From Thalassia testudinum (taxonomy: Eukaryota > Streptophyta > Magnoliopsida > Alismatales > Hydrocharitaceae): DNA of 64,000 bases. Positions 1 to 10,925 of this stretch are shown piece after piece (the first letter of the stretch is position 1; each line of letters begins with the position of its first letter). Position numbers and translations under genes: made by a program. The notes under the pieces were generated by a model that was given only the letters and a program-made list of their open reading frames with translations, made no database searches and was not told where the DNA came from. The DNA lies in the NCBI GenBank assembly GCA_037157565.1, contig JAZHRO010000012.1, positions 63,107,501 to 63,171,500 of the forward strand, written 5' to 3'.

Positions 1-239
1 TTTCATTGTAAGCTTTATGTTCCTGTACCTTTTTAAATTATCTACTGTTGTGGTGGTGTGTACTGTAGTAGTTTACTTTTTTACTGCTGTACTTTTTTTT
101 ATTGTTAGTTACTTGCATGGTGAATGTGGTTTATTTTTACTGCTTTTTGGTTACTTCCTCGTTGGACGACTCGATCTTGGGATCAGTCGAGTCAGTCCAA
201 TCTTGTGTCCTGTAGGGATTCAGGAACCGGGTCGTAACA
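1..239 (+). repeat. 3' end of the 5' LTR of the family T element
   Basis: This segment ends in GTCGTAACA directly before the primer-binding site. It matches the last part of the T LTRs at 10690-10920 and 55230-55468. Its start is cut by the window edge. Confidence 0.8.
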
Positions 240-242
240 AAA

Positions 243-254
243 TTGTATCAGAGC
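243..254 (+). other. Primer-binding site, initiator tRNA-Met type
   Basis: TTGTATCAGAGC differs by one base from the common plant retrotransposon primer site TGGTATCAGAGC, which pairs with the 3' end of initiator tRNA-Met. It starts three bases after the LTR end, the expected place for priming minus-strand DNA. Confidence 0.8.
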
Positions 255-424
255 AAAGTCGTCCCGAGAAGAGAACCAACTAGCTGGAAAATGACCAATT
301 CACATGCTTGTAACTAGAGTAACCACCACAACATACCTTTTGACATCTGTTCTAAGGTTCTTTCGTTGAATGTCGGTTAGAATTGACGTCTTTTCTATTC
401 TGTGTTTGCGTCTCCTTGCAAGAG

Positions 425-1193
425 ATGCCTCGACGAGAGGGCAGTGAGGTGGGCAGCGGACGCGGCCAAGGACGAGGTCGGAGGGGCAGGCCCATTGAGC
501 CCGATGCCTCAGTGGACCAGCCACTACTTCCGGCCATTCAGGCCCAGGACCTCACCCAGCTGATACGGTAGATCGTACGAGAGGAGCTTCACCCGCCTCC
601 ACGAGCGCCGCTCCCTGGAGCTGCGGAGGAGGAGTCCTTTGTGGGACCACGAGACAGACACGGCGCTGAACGTGGAGGAGGGGGTGGTCCTCCACCGCCC
701 CCACCTTCCTCTGGCACTTCCGAGCACGAGCCCTCATCACCTGGAGGCGTACCAGTTTCTCCACTTCAGTGCCATTACAAGCTTTTCGGATAGTTCCGGA
801 AGCTGAAGCCCCCCTCCTTCAAGAGGTATGAGCACCCGACCGAGGAGGAGGACTGGCTCGAGCAAATCAAGAAGGTGTTTGACACCCTTCGCCCCCCTGC
901 GGAGTGCCACGTGGCCTTTCCCACGTACCAGCAGGAGAGCGAGGCACACAGGTGGTGGAGGGCAGTCAGAGGTCAAGAGAAGGCCGAGCCGACTTGGGAC
1001 TAGTTTGTCACCCTCTTCTGCGAGCAGTACTTTCCCCAGACGTGGCAGGACCAGAGGAGGCGGGAGTTTCACACTCTCCGCAAGGGGACGATGACCGTGA
1101 GCACGTACCGCATGCGTTTTATGGAGCTGTCTCGTTTTGCTGCGACAGCTGTAGCTACTGAGGAGGAGCGCCTTTGGAGGTTCACAGAGGGTG
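425..1193 (+). pseudogene. gag: gag fragment of the family T element
   Basis: The frame starting at the ATG at 425 encodes a basic Arg/Gly-rich N-terminus, a proline-rich linker and then a capsid-type Retrotrans_gag domain at about 810-1190. That domain contains the FKRYEHPTEEEDWLEQIKKV and FCEQYFPQ segments typical of chromovirus gag. Three in-frame stops interrupt it, at 569, 791 and about 1000, and all are TAG. The frame then runs into LTR sequence at about 1188, so nucleocapsid and pol are absent. The product would have formed the particle shell; this copy cannot make it. The gag identity is secure, the exact lineage less so. Confidence 0.8.
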
Positions 1194-1515
1194 CTGGGCC
1201 CAGTAGGGCCCAGTAGTTGTAGCTTTCTGTTGTACTCCGTTTCCTGTTGTAGTGAGTAGTTTATTATACTTCTGTACTCTTTCATTGTGAACTTTATACT
1301 CCTGTACTCGTTTACTTTCCTACTATTTTGGTGGTGTGTACTGTAGTAGTTTATTTCTTTACTACTGTACTTTTGTTACTGTTAGTTGCTTGCATTGTGA
1401 ATGTGGTTTATTTTACTACTTTTTGGTTACCATCTTGTTGGACGACAGGGTTTTGGGATCAGTCGAGTCGGTCCGGTCTCGTGTCCTGTAGGGATTCGGG
1501 AACTTGGTCGTAACA
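1188..1515 (+). repeat. 3' part of the 3' LTR of the family T element
   Basis: The sequence from GGGCCCAGTAGGGCCC to the terminal TCGTAACA matches the last ~330 bp of the T LTR at 10590-10920. The first ~2.3 kb of this LTR is missing. The join with gag lies in a stretch common to both parents (CAGAGGGTG). Confidence 0.75.
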
Positions 1516-2039
1516 ACAATTATCTCAGCAACCAATTATACAGGATCTAACATGTATTTCAGTTCAAGTCATGGTTCAATAATCATAGTAGGAAGCACAT
1601 GATTTACTATATGCAGGAAAGATCACAACAAATTAAGCATGTATCTTTCTTTATCTCATCCCTAGGGTTCATTACACATCCTAAGTGTTCAATCAATAGT
1701 TCTAATGTAACATGCACTTCAATTATCTAATTCACAAGGCATAGCAAAAACTACTTCACCAGGGTAATCGGGTGATGTGGGGACACAAACGGCGGACCTC
1801 GCAGTCTCTGCTGGTTCTGTGCACATCACAAACGGACGACCTACAAATGGTCAACACACATTACTAACAACTCACATGACAGGAATGTGCTTAAAACAAT
1901 TATAACCAAACTCCATCACATTGAAAAATTTGACAGGAAACCAACGGTACTTCGTTTATGAAAAATCGACCTCATTTGGGCCCTGAACCGACCCAAACAC
2001 ACTTCCTAGTTCACTTGAACCAGTCCAGGCTGGCTGGTC
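1516..2039. other. Unassigned stretch
   Basis: I see no coding potential, RNA gene or recognisable element. It is flanking DNA of the T element, moderately AT-rich. Confidence 0.4.
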
Positions 2040-2960
2040 CAGCTGGACCGACCACCTGATACCTGGAATATTCCTAATAGGTTGACATTAGATGTCTGGA
2101 ACAACTTCGAGACGTCTTAAACGACACCAGAATGCTAACCTTGCGTTCTGTGCTGAAAACAGACGTTTGGAACACCTTATAGTCGTCCAGGGGTCCTTCA
2201 AGACGTCTAGCAGTGCACAGGGACATCTGGGATGGGTATTAGTCGTCTGGAGAGATGTTTAGACGTCCTATAGTGTTTGGGGAGCTGTGCTTGTGTCTCT
2301 TCCTGATGGCCCTGCACACTCACAGTGATGTGCAGTCACTCACAAACTACTTGTACGAAAAATACAGGTGGATAGGACCTTACCGTTTGAATATGCTTTA
2401 TCGGATGTCTGGTTCTACCTCCGAACGTCCTGTCAGACGTCTGCTGAGAGGTACAAACGTCTGATATGCGGAGAAAATTCTCCCCAATGTCCTTCGCGAG
2501 CCTTCCTCTCCTCGCGGAGGACACCCACGCCATGTGCAGCACACACATACCAAGGCGCTCAGCCTTAAGACTACAGGGCAGAGGAGAGCATACTGAAAAT
2601 CATGCACAAGTCTCGAATAGGGCATTACCTTAGATTCTGCGTGGTATCAGACGTCCGGTGACAGCTCCAAATGTCCGACCAGACGTCTGTTGAACTCCCC
2701 AGACGTCTGATTCTACGAAAAAATGACTCCGCAGAACTATTCGCGAGTCTTTTCTCTTCACGAAAACACCCCCCCTCACCAAGAGTTGCTACGGCAATGA
2801 CGCTCCCCCAGCTCCAGACGGATGCCCTCCCTCTAAGCTCTATCGTCAGCTCGCTTGGGCTCCCAGTGCACTCGAGCTCCTGCAGCTGGAGTGCTACAGG
2901 GAGAAGAAAGGCGAAGGGAGGGTGGTGGTTTGCCGCTGGGAGAAGCTAGGAGAGGATAGG
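2040..2960 (-). repeat. GACGTC-rich block, probable reversed T-type LTR fragment
   Basis: The palindrome AGACGTCT and near-versions recur between 2090 and 2715, as in the T LTRs. Read on the minus strand, AGAATCAGACGTCTGG (near 2710) and a later ACGCAGA...AAGGTAA (near 2630) occur in the same order as in the T LTR at 53338-53641. Divergence elsewhere is high, so family and orientation are tentative. Confidence 0.45.
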
Positions 2961-5779
2961 TGGCTCAAAAATCAAGGTAAGTGGTTTAAATAGAGTAGGG
3001 GATTAGGTTATTAAACGAGATATTCTTGTGAAAAAGGTCAAATGGTGACCCAAGTGTAAATTGAATACACAAACGAGTTTAAAAGTTCAAATCAAAAGTA
3101 TAATTAACTTCTTAAATTTCAATTAAGCTTATATAAAAACTTGAAGGCATTTGGACATCATTAAGGCCTTGAAATCAAAGATTTACATTTAGGCCCTTTA
3201 TGCAAAAACCTCCTAAGACCTATTTGTAACCCAAAGGGACCTCTTTGTAAGCCCTAAAGGACCACTCTAGAACTATTCTCTATCACTTTTGGGTCTGACT
3301 ACAATTTTTATACCCCTTCGCAGAAGGGTATTCCTGCAATTTCTCCAATACACTTCCTACGCCTGTTGTAGCTCGCGCGTGCATTGTAGCATGCGAAGAA
3401 CATGGGCCATATGGATCGTTGATCCCTCATCTGGATTGATCTATGGCTCTCCTTGATTCGAACCTTCACATGATTCGACGTATGTAGTCACCACTACCCT
3501 CAGATCCCATCCAACTGTCAGTTTTTGATTTGGCAACCACGCACACTCTCTCCTCTCATCCTCGCTGCCCTTGCCATCTACGCCTAATTTCACCCGCGTG
3601 GTGCCTTGATTCACTGAAATCTCTACTTAAGTGCCTCCTTGGTCGCGTGCATAAAGGATCACTCCCTCCTACATTCTTAGTGGTCATTCGTCCACTCCAG
3701 CCACCTCTCCCCACCAATCCCCAGTTTTCACAGCCATCGGCTGTGAATACTCCGACTTCTATCCGACTCTCCTTGCCGCTAGGGATGACGTACGCCTGAG
3801 GACGACCCTGAACTCCACTAGTGAGTCTTCACTCCGCTAGAGCACCCTACCCCTCCATTCTTCCCCCTTAGCCAACAACTAGGGACCCATAGGTCCCATT
3901 CTGCCTGTTAGAGTTGTTTTAATGCTTTCTAGTTTAGTTGTAGTGTTAATTAGATAGATTAGCAATAGAATTAGAGTTAGAATTAATGTTGATCCGCTGT
4001 GTGTCCTGGTAGTTTAGTTTAGGAGTAGAAATTAGCTTTAATTTCACCCCCCCCCACCTCCTCTGATCATTCCAAATCAAGGAGGCGAAATTCACCCAAT
4101 CTCTGTTCATGTTGTTCTTTCTCTACATGTTTTCACCACATTTCTGATTTCCTTGATCTATCTTTCGTAATTCACACATTCATTAGATCTAATTTGAGAT
4201 CTAAAATTAGCATCAACAACCATATTAGGGGCTTCTCATTCATTCCATCTGTCACAAAAGCCCCTGATCTGAGCTAAAAATGGATTCAGTTAACTTGCTT
4301 TACCTTGAATTTGGATTGCAAGGATTTTAAACCAAATGAGCTTTGAATGATTTTTGATTGGGTAAATTGAAGTATTTCGATTTTGATTCACAGATTTGCT
4401 AGGAATCTGAGATGATTCTGATGCCGGAGTTCATCTCAGATGAGCCATAATCTGATATGTTCTTCTCAAGGATTTAAATGTGTTGGATGCATGGTAGACC
4501 AAGTAATATCAACTTTGTTGATTTGAGACTCTACCATGTATTCATAAGTTGCTTTTAAGTTGCAATTTTGATTTTCAACCTAAGGAACTCTTAATATTCC
4601 TTAAAGTTTCAGAGTTCTGACATTTAAGCTTTTGTATTAAATTGACTGATTTAATTCCTTTCTATAGATTAGAAGGAATTAGATCAGCTATGTTTCTATC
4701 TGATTTGATGATATTTGTGACAAGGGATTTTGATTTTAAGTTGTATTTCCGAGTGGCTCTTATGTGATCTGTAACCCTTGTCAGATTGTGATTTAGAGTT
4801 TTCTCCTTATGTTTTGAATCCCAGCAGCTATAGTGAATTACTGCAAAGCAGCTACATTCCCATTTTAAATCTAGCTAAGTATTCCCTTAACTAGTTCTTT
4901 TGTATCCCTGATCAGGTTTTCTCGAATCTGACCGAGGATATAAATGACTGGATTGGGAGATAAAAGCTAAATTTAGGTCCCTTCCTACTTTAGACTTACT
5001 TGTTTGAAGTCAGGATTAACTGCAACAGCAGTTAAGCCGTCTGAAGAGAAGTTTTGTCCTACTGCAGTTGCTTAGCTGTTAGCAGCAGTGTTTCTAGATT
5101 TGTTTGCCGCAGTGCTGCTAAATTTCCAGCAGCTGCCTTGCTGCTGTTGTCCTATTGCTTTGCCTTCTACTGCTGCAGCAGATGATGTTCTGAAGCTCAA
5201 TGGACTGTAGGCTCAGGTTTTATTGTTAGATAGCTAACATGTGCTTATGGTTGTATATGAGTTGTATGCAAGCTTTCATGAATTGTAATTGACTTTAATC
5301 CTTATCTTGAATGCTTGTAAATTGTTTAAATCTCCTTTGTCAGGTTGTCATTTTAATGCCTAAATGTCCATTAAGTAGAATTAAATGAAAACCACATTGA
5401 TTTGCAGGCTTAATTGTTTATATATTTTCCATATATTGTGTTGAGTAGCTTGAGGCAGTTCATTGCCTTTCAAACATTAGAATTCTATTCTAAGCCTTAA
5501 TTCAATTTAGAAAAACCCTTTGAAAGGCTTAAAATGTGTTCACTTTGTAATTAAATAAAAATCATATAACAAATCTAAAAAATAAAATAAACTTATCGTA
5601 GTGAAGATTAGATATTTTTCTAAGTTCATACCAAGTTTTATGGTATTCTAAATCCTCGACTTAGTAGAACATACAAACCTACGATTCTGTATGCCATGGA
5701 ACTTAATAAAAGAAACAAAATGTGAAATCACCAAAAACATTTCCTATTTCTCATCTATTTCTTTCCCTCTCATCTCTGA
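2961..5779. other. Unassigned stretch with a CAG/CTG-rich patch
   Basis: No supported gene. About 4820-5190 is rich in GCAGC, CTGCTG and CAGCAG motifs without a clean period. The remainder is AT-rich and looks like decayed LTR or leader DNA, but I cannot assign it to a family. Confidence 0.35.
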
Positions 5780-6655
5780 CCTCCATAAAAGATATAAAAA
5801 CTATAAAAAGTGAAAAAACCCCATAAATACCTAAAAATCAGTTGTATATTATGTATATACATGTAAATATAAGGTATATGTTAAGTATATATATATCTAT
5901 AATGTAAATTATATATATATAAGTATAAATAGCTCACGTATATAACGTAGTATGTAAATTAAGTATTTAATTTGGATTATAATGTATATATCTTATTTAT
6001 ATAACTAATTATTAATTATACAAATTTATATGTACTAGAAAGTTATATAAAGTAATAAACCCTGTAAATAGACATATTTATTACTGAAATTTCACATACG
6101 TATTTATATGTATAATATGTACATTAGGAACCCTGTACTATAATTTAATTATATATACATAATAAATAAGTAATTTATTAATTTACTAGATAAGTTATTA
6201 GATTAAATTAACATAAATTAGTAATTTAAGTTAAAAATAAACTAACTTATACTGTATATTTATACTAATGTATTTTAAGTAAATTAAGTTAATTTAATTG
6301 TATTTATAATGTATTATATTAGTTGTATCTGATTTATATATAAAATAGTTCAAAAAGAAGCTATTTAAATGAAAATAAAATCAAAATAAAACTTGTAAAA
6401 TACAATAAAAATATTTATAAAATACTTTAATATCTATACTAACTTGGTATAAGGTCAATTAGATCATTTATAAACTAATTTATACGTAATTAAGGAATAA
6501 AACTTAAAATTAAGTATGTTTAAACTGTATACTTTAGTGAATTTATTTATATAGCAAATATAATTAAAATTTTAAATTAACTGCATAATTGTATAGTACT
6601 ATGTAAATATTTTATTATCTTATAATTTTATTTTATTTTATAATAAATTATGGCC
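5780..6655. repeat. Strongly AT-rich block
   Basis: The sequence is almost entirely A and T, with many TATATA and TTAATTA runs. I see no regular period and no reading frame. Confidence 0.6.
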
Positions 6656-7183
6656 ATCAAATTGAGAGCCAAAATCCATAAATCAACACTAGGTGCTGGA
6701 ATTCTAGCGTAAGAACGCCACTAACATAGTGCCACATCGGAAATGATAGAGAGAGCTCTGTGATGTAAATTGAAAAAGTTGTATAGGATGTTCAGTCATC
6801 ACAAGCGTCGGGTGCCCGAAACAACCGAACATCCCATATGACCTGATTATTTGAGCATGCATTGTGATACTAGTGTGCAGTGTGGGTCGAGGGCCCGGCA
6901 CTGTACGAGGGCTTGATTAAGCCCAAATTTGAGCATAAATCGTGATTAACCGGCCTAATTAAGAATTAAGGCAACAACTAGTAGTGGTCTGGTCCCACCT
7001 GATCCTCGGGTGTTGTGTATCCCTCGAACGGTGCTGCTCGCCAATTAAACTCTACTTTTTGGATTAGTGAAGTCTGTAATGAGTTAAGAAAGAAAGAAGA
7101 GAAGAGAAATCGAAGGAAAAACGATTAAGTATAAAGCCACAGAAGAAGAGATAATGTACAGTGTATACGTATAATGCATAGTG

Positions 7184-7186
<3 letters not shown>
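6656..7186. other. Unassigned stretch, possibly an old LTR fragment
   Basis: A GTGCCACATCGG motif near 6731 is of a kind common in plant LTRs. Nothing else identifies an element. Confidence 0.25.

Positions 7187-7241
<55 letters not shown>
7187..7241. repeat. (AT)n microsatellite
   Basis: About 26 uninterrupted AT units. The length is likely to vary between individuals. Confidence 0.95.
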
Positions 7242-7242
<1 letters not shown>

Positions 7243-7905
7243 GTAAATAAGTATACCGTAAATAACAAGTATATGTATAGTATGTATAGGTAGTATAAGA
7301 GTGTTTGAGCTACATATGTATATAAATAACTTCATAGCTTTACTGACAGAATAAATTGTCACTATAGGTAAAATAAGTGTTGCTATAGACCCTAGTTTCT
7401 ACTTTAAGACTTCGTACATTTTTTTTGGTTTAGCAACGTTTACATCTGTCGCTGTAGCTCTTATATATGTTACTATATATGTTAGTATGTTAAGTTAGTA
7501 TGGTATGTATTTTTACTTATTATTGTATATATATATATAAGTATTTGTATTATTAGTTATAAATAGATAGTATGGAGTATACACATATAGTGTTTGATGC
7601 TTGTTTGCAATTAGATGTTTGCAAGCATTTTAGTTGATTCTTTGGTATACAATTGAGCTATTATTTCATTGATTATTCATTAATTCATTTATTTATGATT
7701 ATACATAGAATTGATCTTTTTAGGATTAAAGAGTAATATTGGACTTAGACACTGATGTATTTTAATAACTGTCTCCCAGTGAACGACCTGAAATAAACCA
7801 TTAAAAATTATGTAAATTAAATAAAATGGATGCGAAAACATTTTGTATTTGTGACATACTACAACAACGATGATTTTTCATATGGATCGTGATCGATAGT
7901 AAGCA
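7242..7905 (+). repeat. Probable end of a decayed LTR, tRNA-Asp-primed class
   Basis: The segment precedes a degenerate tRNA-Asp primer site. Its last ~120 bases resemble the end of the P LTR (an AAAACATTTTGT-like run, then TACTACAAC). The left boundary is not visible. Confidence 0.4.
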
Positions 7906-7911
7906 TATTTT

Positions 7912-7929
7912 TGGTGCCATTACTAGGGA
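7912..7929 (+). other. Degenerate primer-binding site, tRNA-Asp type
   Basis: TGGTGCCATTACTAGGGA resembles TGGCGCCGTTGCCGGGGA, the complement of the plant tRNA-Asp 3' end. It is followed by GGCAA as in the other elements here. It marks an old element whose leader (to 8173) is interrupted by the LTR of X. Confidence 0.55.
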
Positions 7930-8227
7930 GGCAAATGAGAAAAGATGAAAAAGAAAAAAAAAATATATGTATATATGCTTTAAAGAGAGGATTTGGGCGG
8001 TTCGCATTTTAGCAGACACACAGGCACTGTTAAGTCTCTGTAAATCAAGTGCTTAGTGTACTTCCTCCCGTTGACAAGCAATAGATGTCTAAGTAATCAA
8101 TTCCTAATGCCGAATGGAAATGACAACTAGGATAAACCTTGCTAGGGATTGGCAAGGGATGAGAATGGGGGTATGACAACTCTACACTTAAGGATGATAA
8201 TTCCATCAACCAGGGTCGATTTTGAGG

Positions 8228-8232
8228 ATGTA
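8228..8232. repeat. Target-site duplication, left copy (ATGTA)
   Basis: ATGTA directly precedes the LTR start TGTAAAGA and recurs at 10921-10925. Confidence 0.85.
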
Positions 8233-8340
8233 TGTAAAGATCAGTTCTGTTCTGAGCCCATTAAGACGTCTGGACTGTTGGTTAGACGCTGGACCCCTTC
8301 CCAAACATCTGGAAATTGAAAAATTGGTACGTAGCTTCGT

Positions 8341-8365
8341 GTCTGCGCACTGGCTGTGCGCAGAC
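8341..8365 (+). promoter_or_regulatory. GC-rich stem-loop upstream of the T LTR TATA box
   Basis: GTCTGCGCAC and GTGCGCAGAC form a perfect 10-bp stem with a 5-nt loop, 56 bases before the TATA box. Confidence 0.8.
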
Positions 8366-8421
8366 TACCTTTTTCCCTCTTCTCTCTCTACCTTCTCCCC
8401 TGCAGAACCCTAGCCACTACC

Positions 8422-8429
8422 TTATAAAA
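8422..8429 (+). promoter_or_regulatory. TATA box of the T LTR
   Basis: CTTATAAAACCC, with C-rich sequence downstream, is the likely pol II promoter that starts the element's RNA. Confidence 0.6.
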
Positions 8430-10920
8430 CCCTTCTCCCCCTTCCTCTCTTCCCCACTCCACCACAGCCACCTTCTTTACTTTTTCTCCACTGCAGTGAG
8501 AGGGGCGGGCACGAGAGAAAGCATGGGAGCGAGCGACGAGGAGGAGAGGTAGCGTGAAGAGAGGAGGAGGAGCTTGAGCTCGCAAGCTCGTGGGAGCACG
8601 CTGGAGGATGCACAGCCGGAGCGGCTCGTGCGGGAGGAGCGCGTCGCGAGGGGGAGACGTCCTCGACACTTGTTGTAGCCAAAGCTGCAGGCGAGGTGGA
8701 GAGGCCGCTGCTGCGCACGGCGAATAGGAGTAGAAGGTAGCTCTGGTTCTGGGATTTTTCCAGAATCAGACGTCTGGCGTGCCGTCCAGACGATGAGTTG
8801 GACGTCTAGTGACAACACTGGACATATGAAAGCAGAACTTCGTGATGGTATGTTCCTCTTACAATTACGGCCATGCAGGCCACACCACAGCTACAATTTG
8901 CGTGGCTAAATATAGCGATTTTCCTGTCGTGTGTAGGGATTGCTTCAGGAAGGTGCGGGACACGCCCTCCCATGCGTCTCGAACGTCTGGACAGCTTACC
9001 AGATGACTGGAAGCACTCCCAGACGACTGGAGGAGAGGTCGGACGTCTGGAGCTGGGTCCAGATGGTCAAGAAGGGGTTCTAGACGTCTGAAGTTGACGC
9101 ACAAACCTGAGGTGAGACTCTAGTTACTTTTAAGACATCTAGACCTTGTGCTAGACGTCTGATTTAGGTCTACAACCCTGTTTTTAACCCATTTAGGGTC
9201 CGTTTGAGGTCCATTTCACGCAAATAAGATATCGGTGTTTTCCTTGTGAGTTTCTCTACTTGTTAGAAGGCCATTTATACTGTTCTGAATGTTCCATTAT
9301 GGTATGTTCCTTGGTATAGGACTTCGATCAGTTGCGAGTTCAGGGTTTGCTGAGGCACGTGAGCCTGCCGTTCGAGTCCCCAATACTTTCGAGTCGTCTG
9401 GTAGAGTGGTTTTCCTTATTTTAATTATAAAACCTGAATGCACCTGTGAAATTGGATAACTAGAAACCTAGGATGTGGCATGAATCCTAGAACGAGAAGT
9501 ACTTACAATGTTTGTATGCGTGTTTGAAATTGCAGTCTTAAATGAATAAATAGAAAAGTGAACAACTGCTTGTTAATAAACAAGAGCTGTCTATGAAATA
9601 TAAAATGTCTGTGCTAGTTAAACAGTTACTTGCGTTATTACTTGTTGTATAAGTTAAATGATAGAAATACGAGATGCATGTGTATAATCTAATAATGGGA
9701 ATGTGAATGATGAAACCTGGTATGGAATGACATGGGGAATACGAGCATGAACCCTACGGGAAATTAGGAGTAGAGCTCCTGTGGATAAATGGAATGGATT
9801 TGAAAATGTGAGTAGGAAGTGTGCTGGCCCTTGAGTACGTGGTACCAAAGAGAGCGACTGCCCCTGTTTAGTGAAGAGTGGAGTTAGCCGCCCTTGGGTT
9901 GGGACCTAGGGTTAGGATTGGCCACTCTACACCAACTTCCTTGGCCCTCGCGTACACTGTATCGGGGAGAGCTACTAGTGTAGGGAGAGAGCTAGCCACT
10001 CCACGGGGCCTGGGGTTCAGCTAGCCACCCTACATCGACTTGTTAGGCCCACTGGGCAAACCAAGGAAGTCAGACGAGTGTGCGCGGACTGTGGAGGGGC
10101 GAGACCCCTGTTTGGATCTGAGGGGCTAGACCCCTGTTACTGAGAGGGCTAGGCCCTATACTGTTCCATGCTGTACCTTAGGCGTAACCGCTAGCGGAAA
10201 CGACTAACCGCGTGCCAGTGCGGGGTAGCTACCCTGCGCATATCGCGCTTGTCGTAGTCACCGCTACGTGTACCCGTGACCTTGGGGTGGTTGACTGGGG
10301 TGTCGGATTACCACGGGAGACACTCCCGATCAGGAGAGCACCACGTGTGCCTTCTACTCTTCGGAAAAGACAGCAATCAAGATCGTTCCCACGAGGAACA
10401 TTCGAGATCAAGAATGAGATCTGAAAAATAAACCTATGGGTGAAAATGAATAACTTGTAAAATAAAGTGATTGGAAAGGATAAATTACCTATTAGCTTTT
10501 ACTACTTTAGTTAATTGGTTACCACTCTACTCAGCGTTCATTGACTCTGTTTACTCATAACCCTTTTCAGGTCCAGGTGTTGAGTAGCCCGAGTCACCGG
10601 CTGCAGAGGGTGTTGGGCCCAGTCGAGCCCAGCAGTAGTCTTCCTGTTGTTATACTTTCTTTTGTTAATGAGTTCAGACTCTTGTTAGCATTTACGTTTC
10701 TGTACTTTGTTTCCGCTTTACTGTTGTGGTGCTCATATGTACTGTTAGCAGCTTTTCCTTCCTTTACTACTTGTACTCTTTTACTGTTAGTTACTTAACA
10801 AGGTGAATGTGGTTTACTTTCCTGCTTTTCGGTTATTTCTTGTTGGACGACTTGGTCTTGGGATTAGTCGAGTAGAGCCTGTCTCGGGTCCTGTAGGGAT
10901 TCGGGAATTGGGTCGTAACA

Positions 10921-10925
10921 ATGTA
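10921..10925. repeat. Target-site duplication, right copy (ATGTA)
   Basis: It matches 8228-8232 exactly. Confidence 0.85.

Larger units (their letters stand above)
1..1515 (+). mobile_element. Internally deleted Ty3/gypsy element, family T (Tekay/Del-like)
   Basis: The order is LTR end, tRNA-Met-type primer site, start of gag, then directly the end of the second LTR. Pol and the first ~2.3 kb of the 3' LTR are missing. Bases 1-239 and 1188-1515 are related to each other and to the ends of the family T LTRs at 8233-10920 and 52852-55468. The left end lies outside the window, so the target duplication cannot be checked. Assignment to the chromovirus Tekay/Del group rests on the gag type, the Met primer site and the long LTR, and is an inference. 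Confidence 0.8.
8264..9160 (+). repeat. Cluster of AGACGTCT palindromes in the T LTR
   Basis: AGACGTCT and one-base variants recur, many followed by GG or GA. The last pair, at 9133-9142 and 9151-9160, forms an inverted repeat. Equivalent clusters occur in the other T LTRs. Confidence 0.85.
8233..10920 (+). mobile_element. Solo LTR of family T, 2688 bp
   Basis: It begins TGTAAAGA, ends GGGTCGTAACA, and is flanked on both sides by ATGTA. No internal region is present, so this is the product of LTR-LTR recombination. It carries a GC-rich hairpin (8341-8365), a TATA box (8422-8429), a cluster of AGACGTCT palindromes (8264-9160) and a conserved block near 9180-9250 beginning GTTTTTAACCCATTTAGGGT. 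It is the best intact example of the T LTR subtype starting TGTAAAG. Confidence 0.9.

Noticed and set aside
6720..6800. snRNA upstream element at GTGCCACATCGG
   Set aside because: It lacks the CCC of the consensus and I see no TATA box at the right distance.
9368..9412. tRNA-like internal promoter boxes (GTTCGAGTCC and TGGTAGAGTGG)
   Set aside because: The A-box-like word follows the B-box-like word, the wrong order, and no cloverleaf can be drawn.
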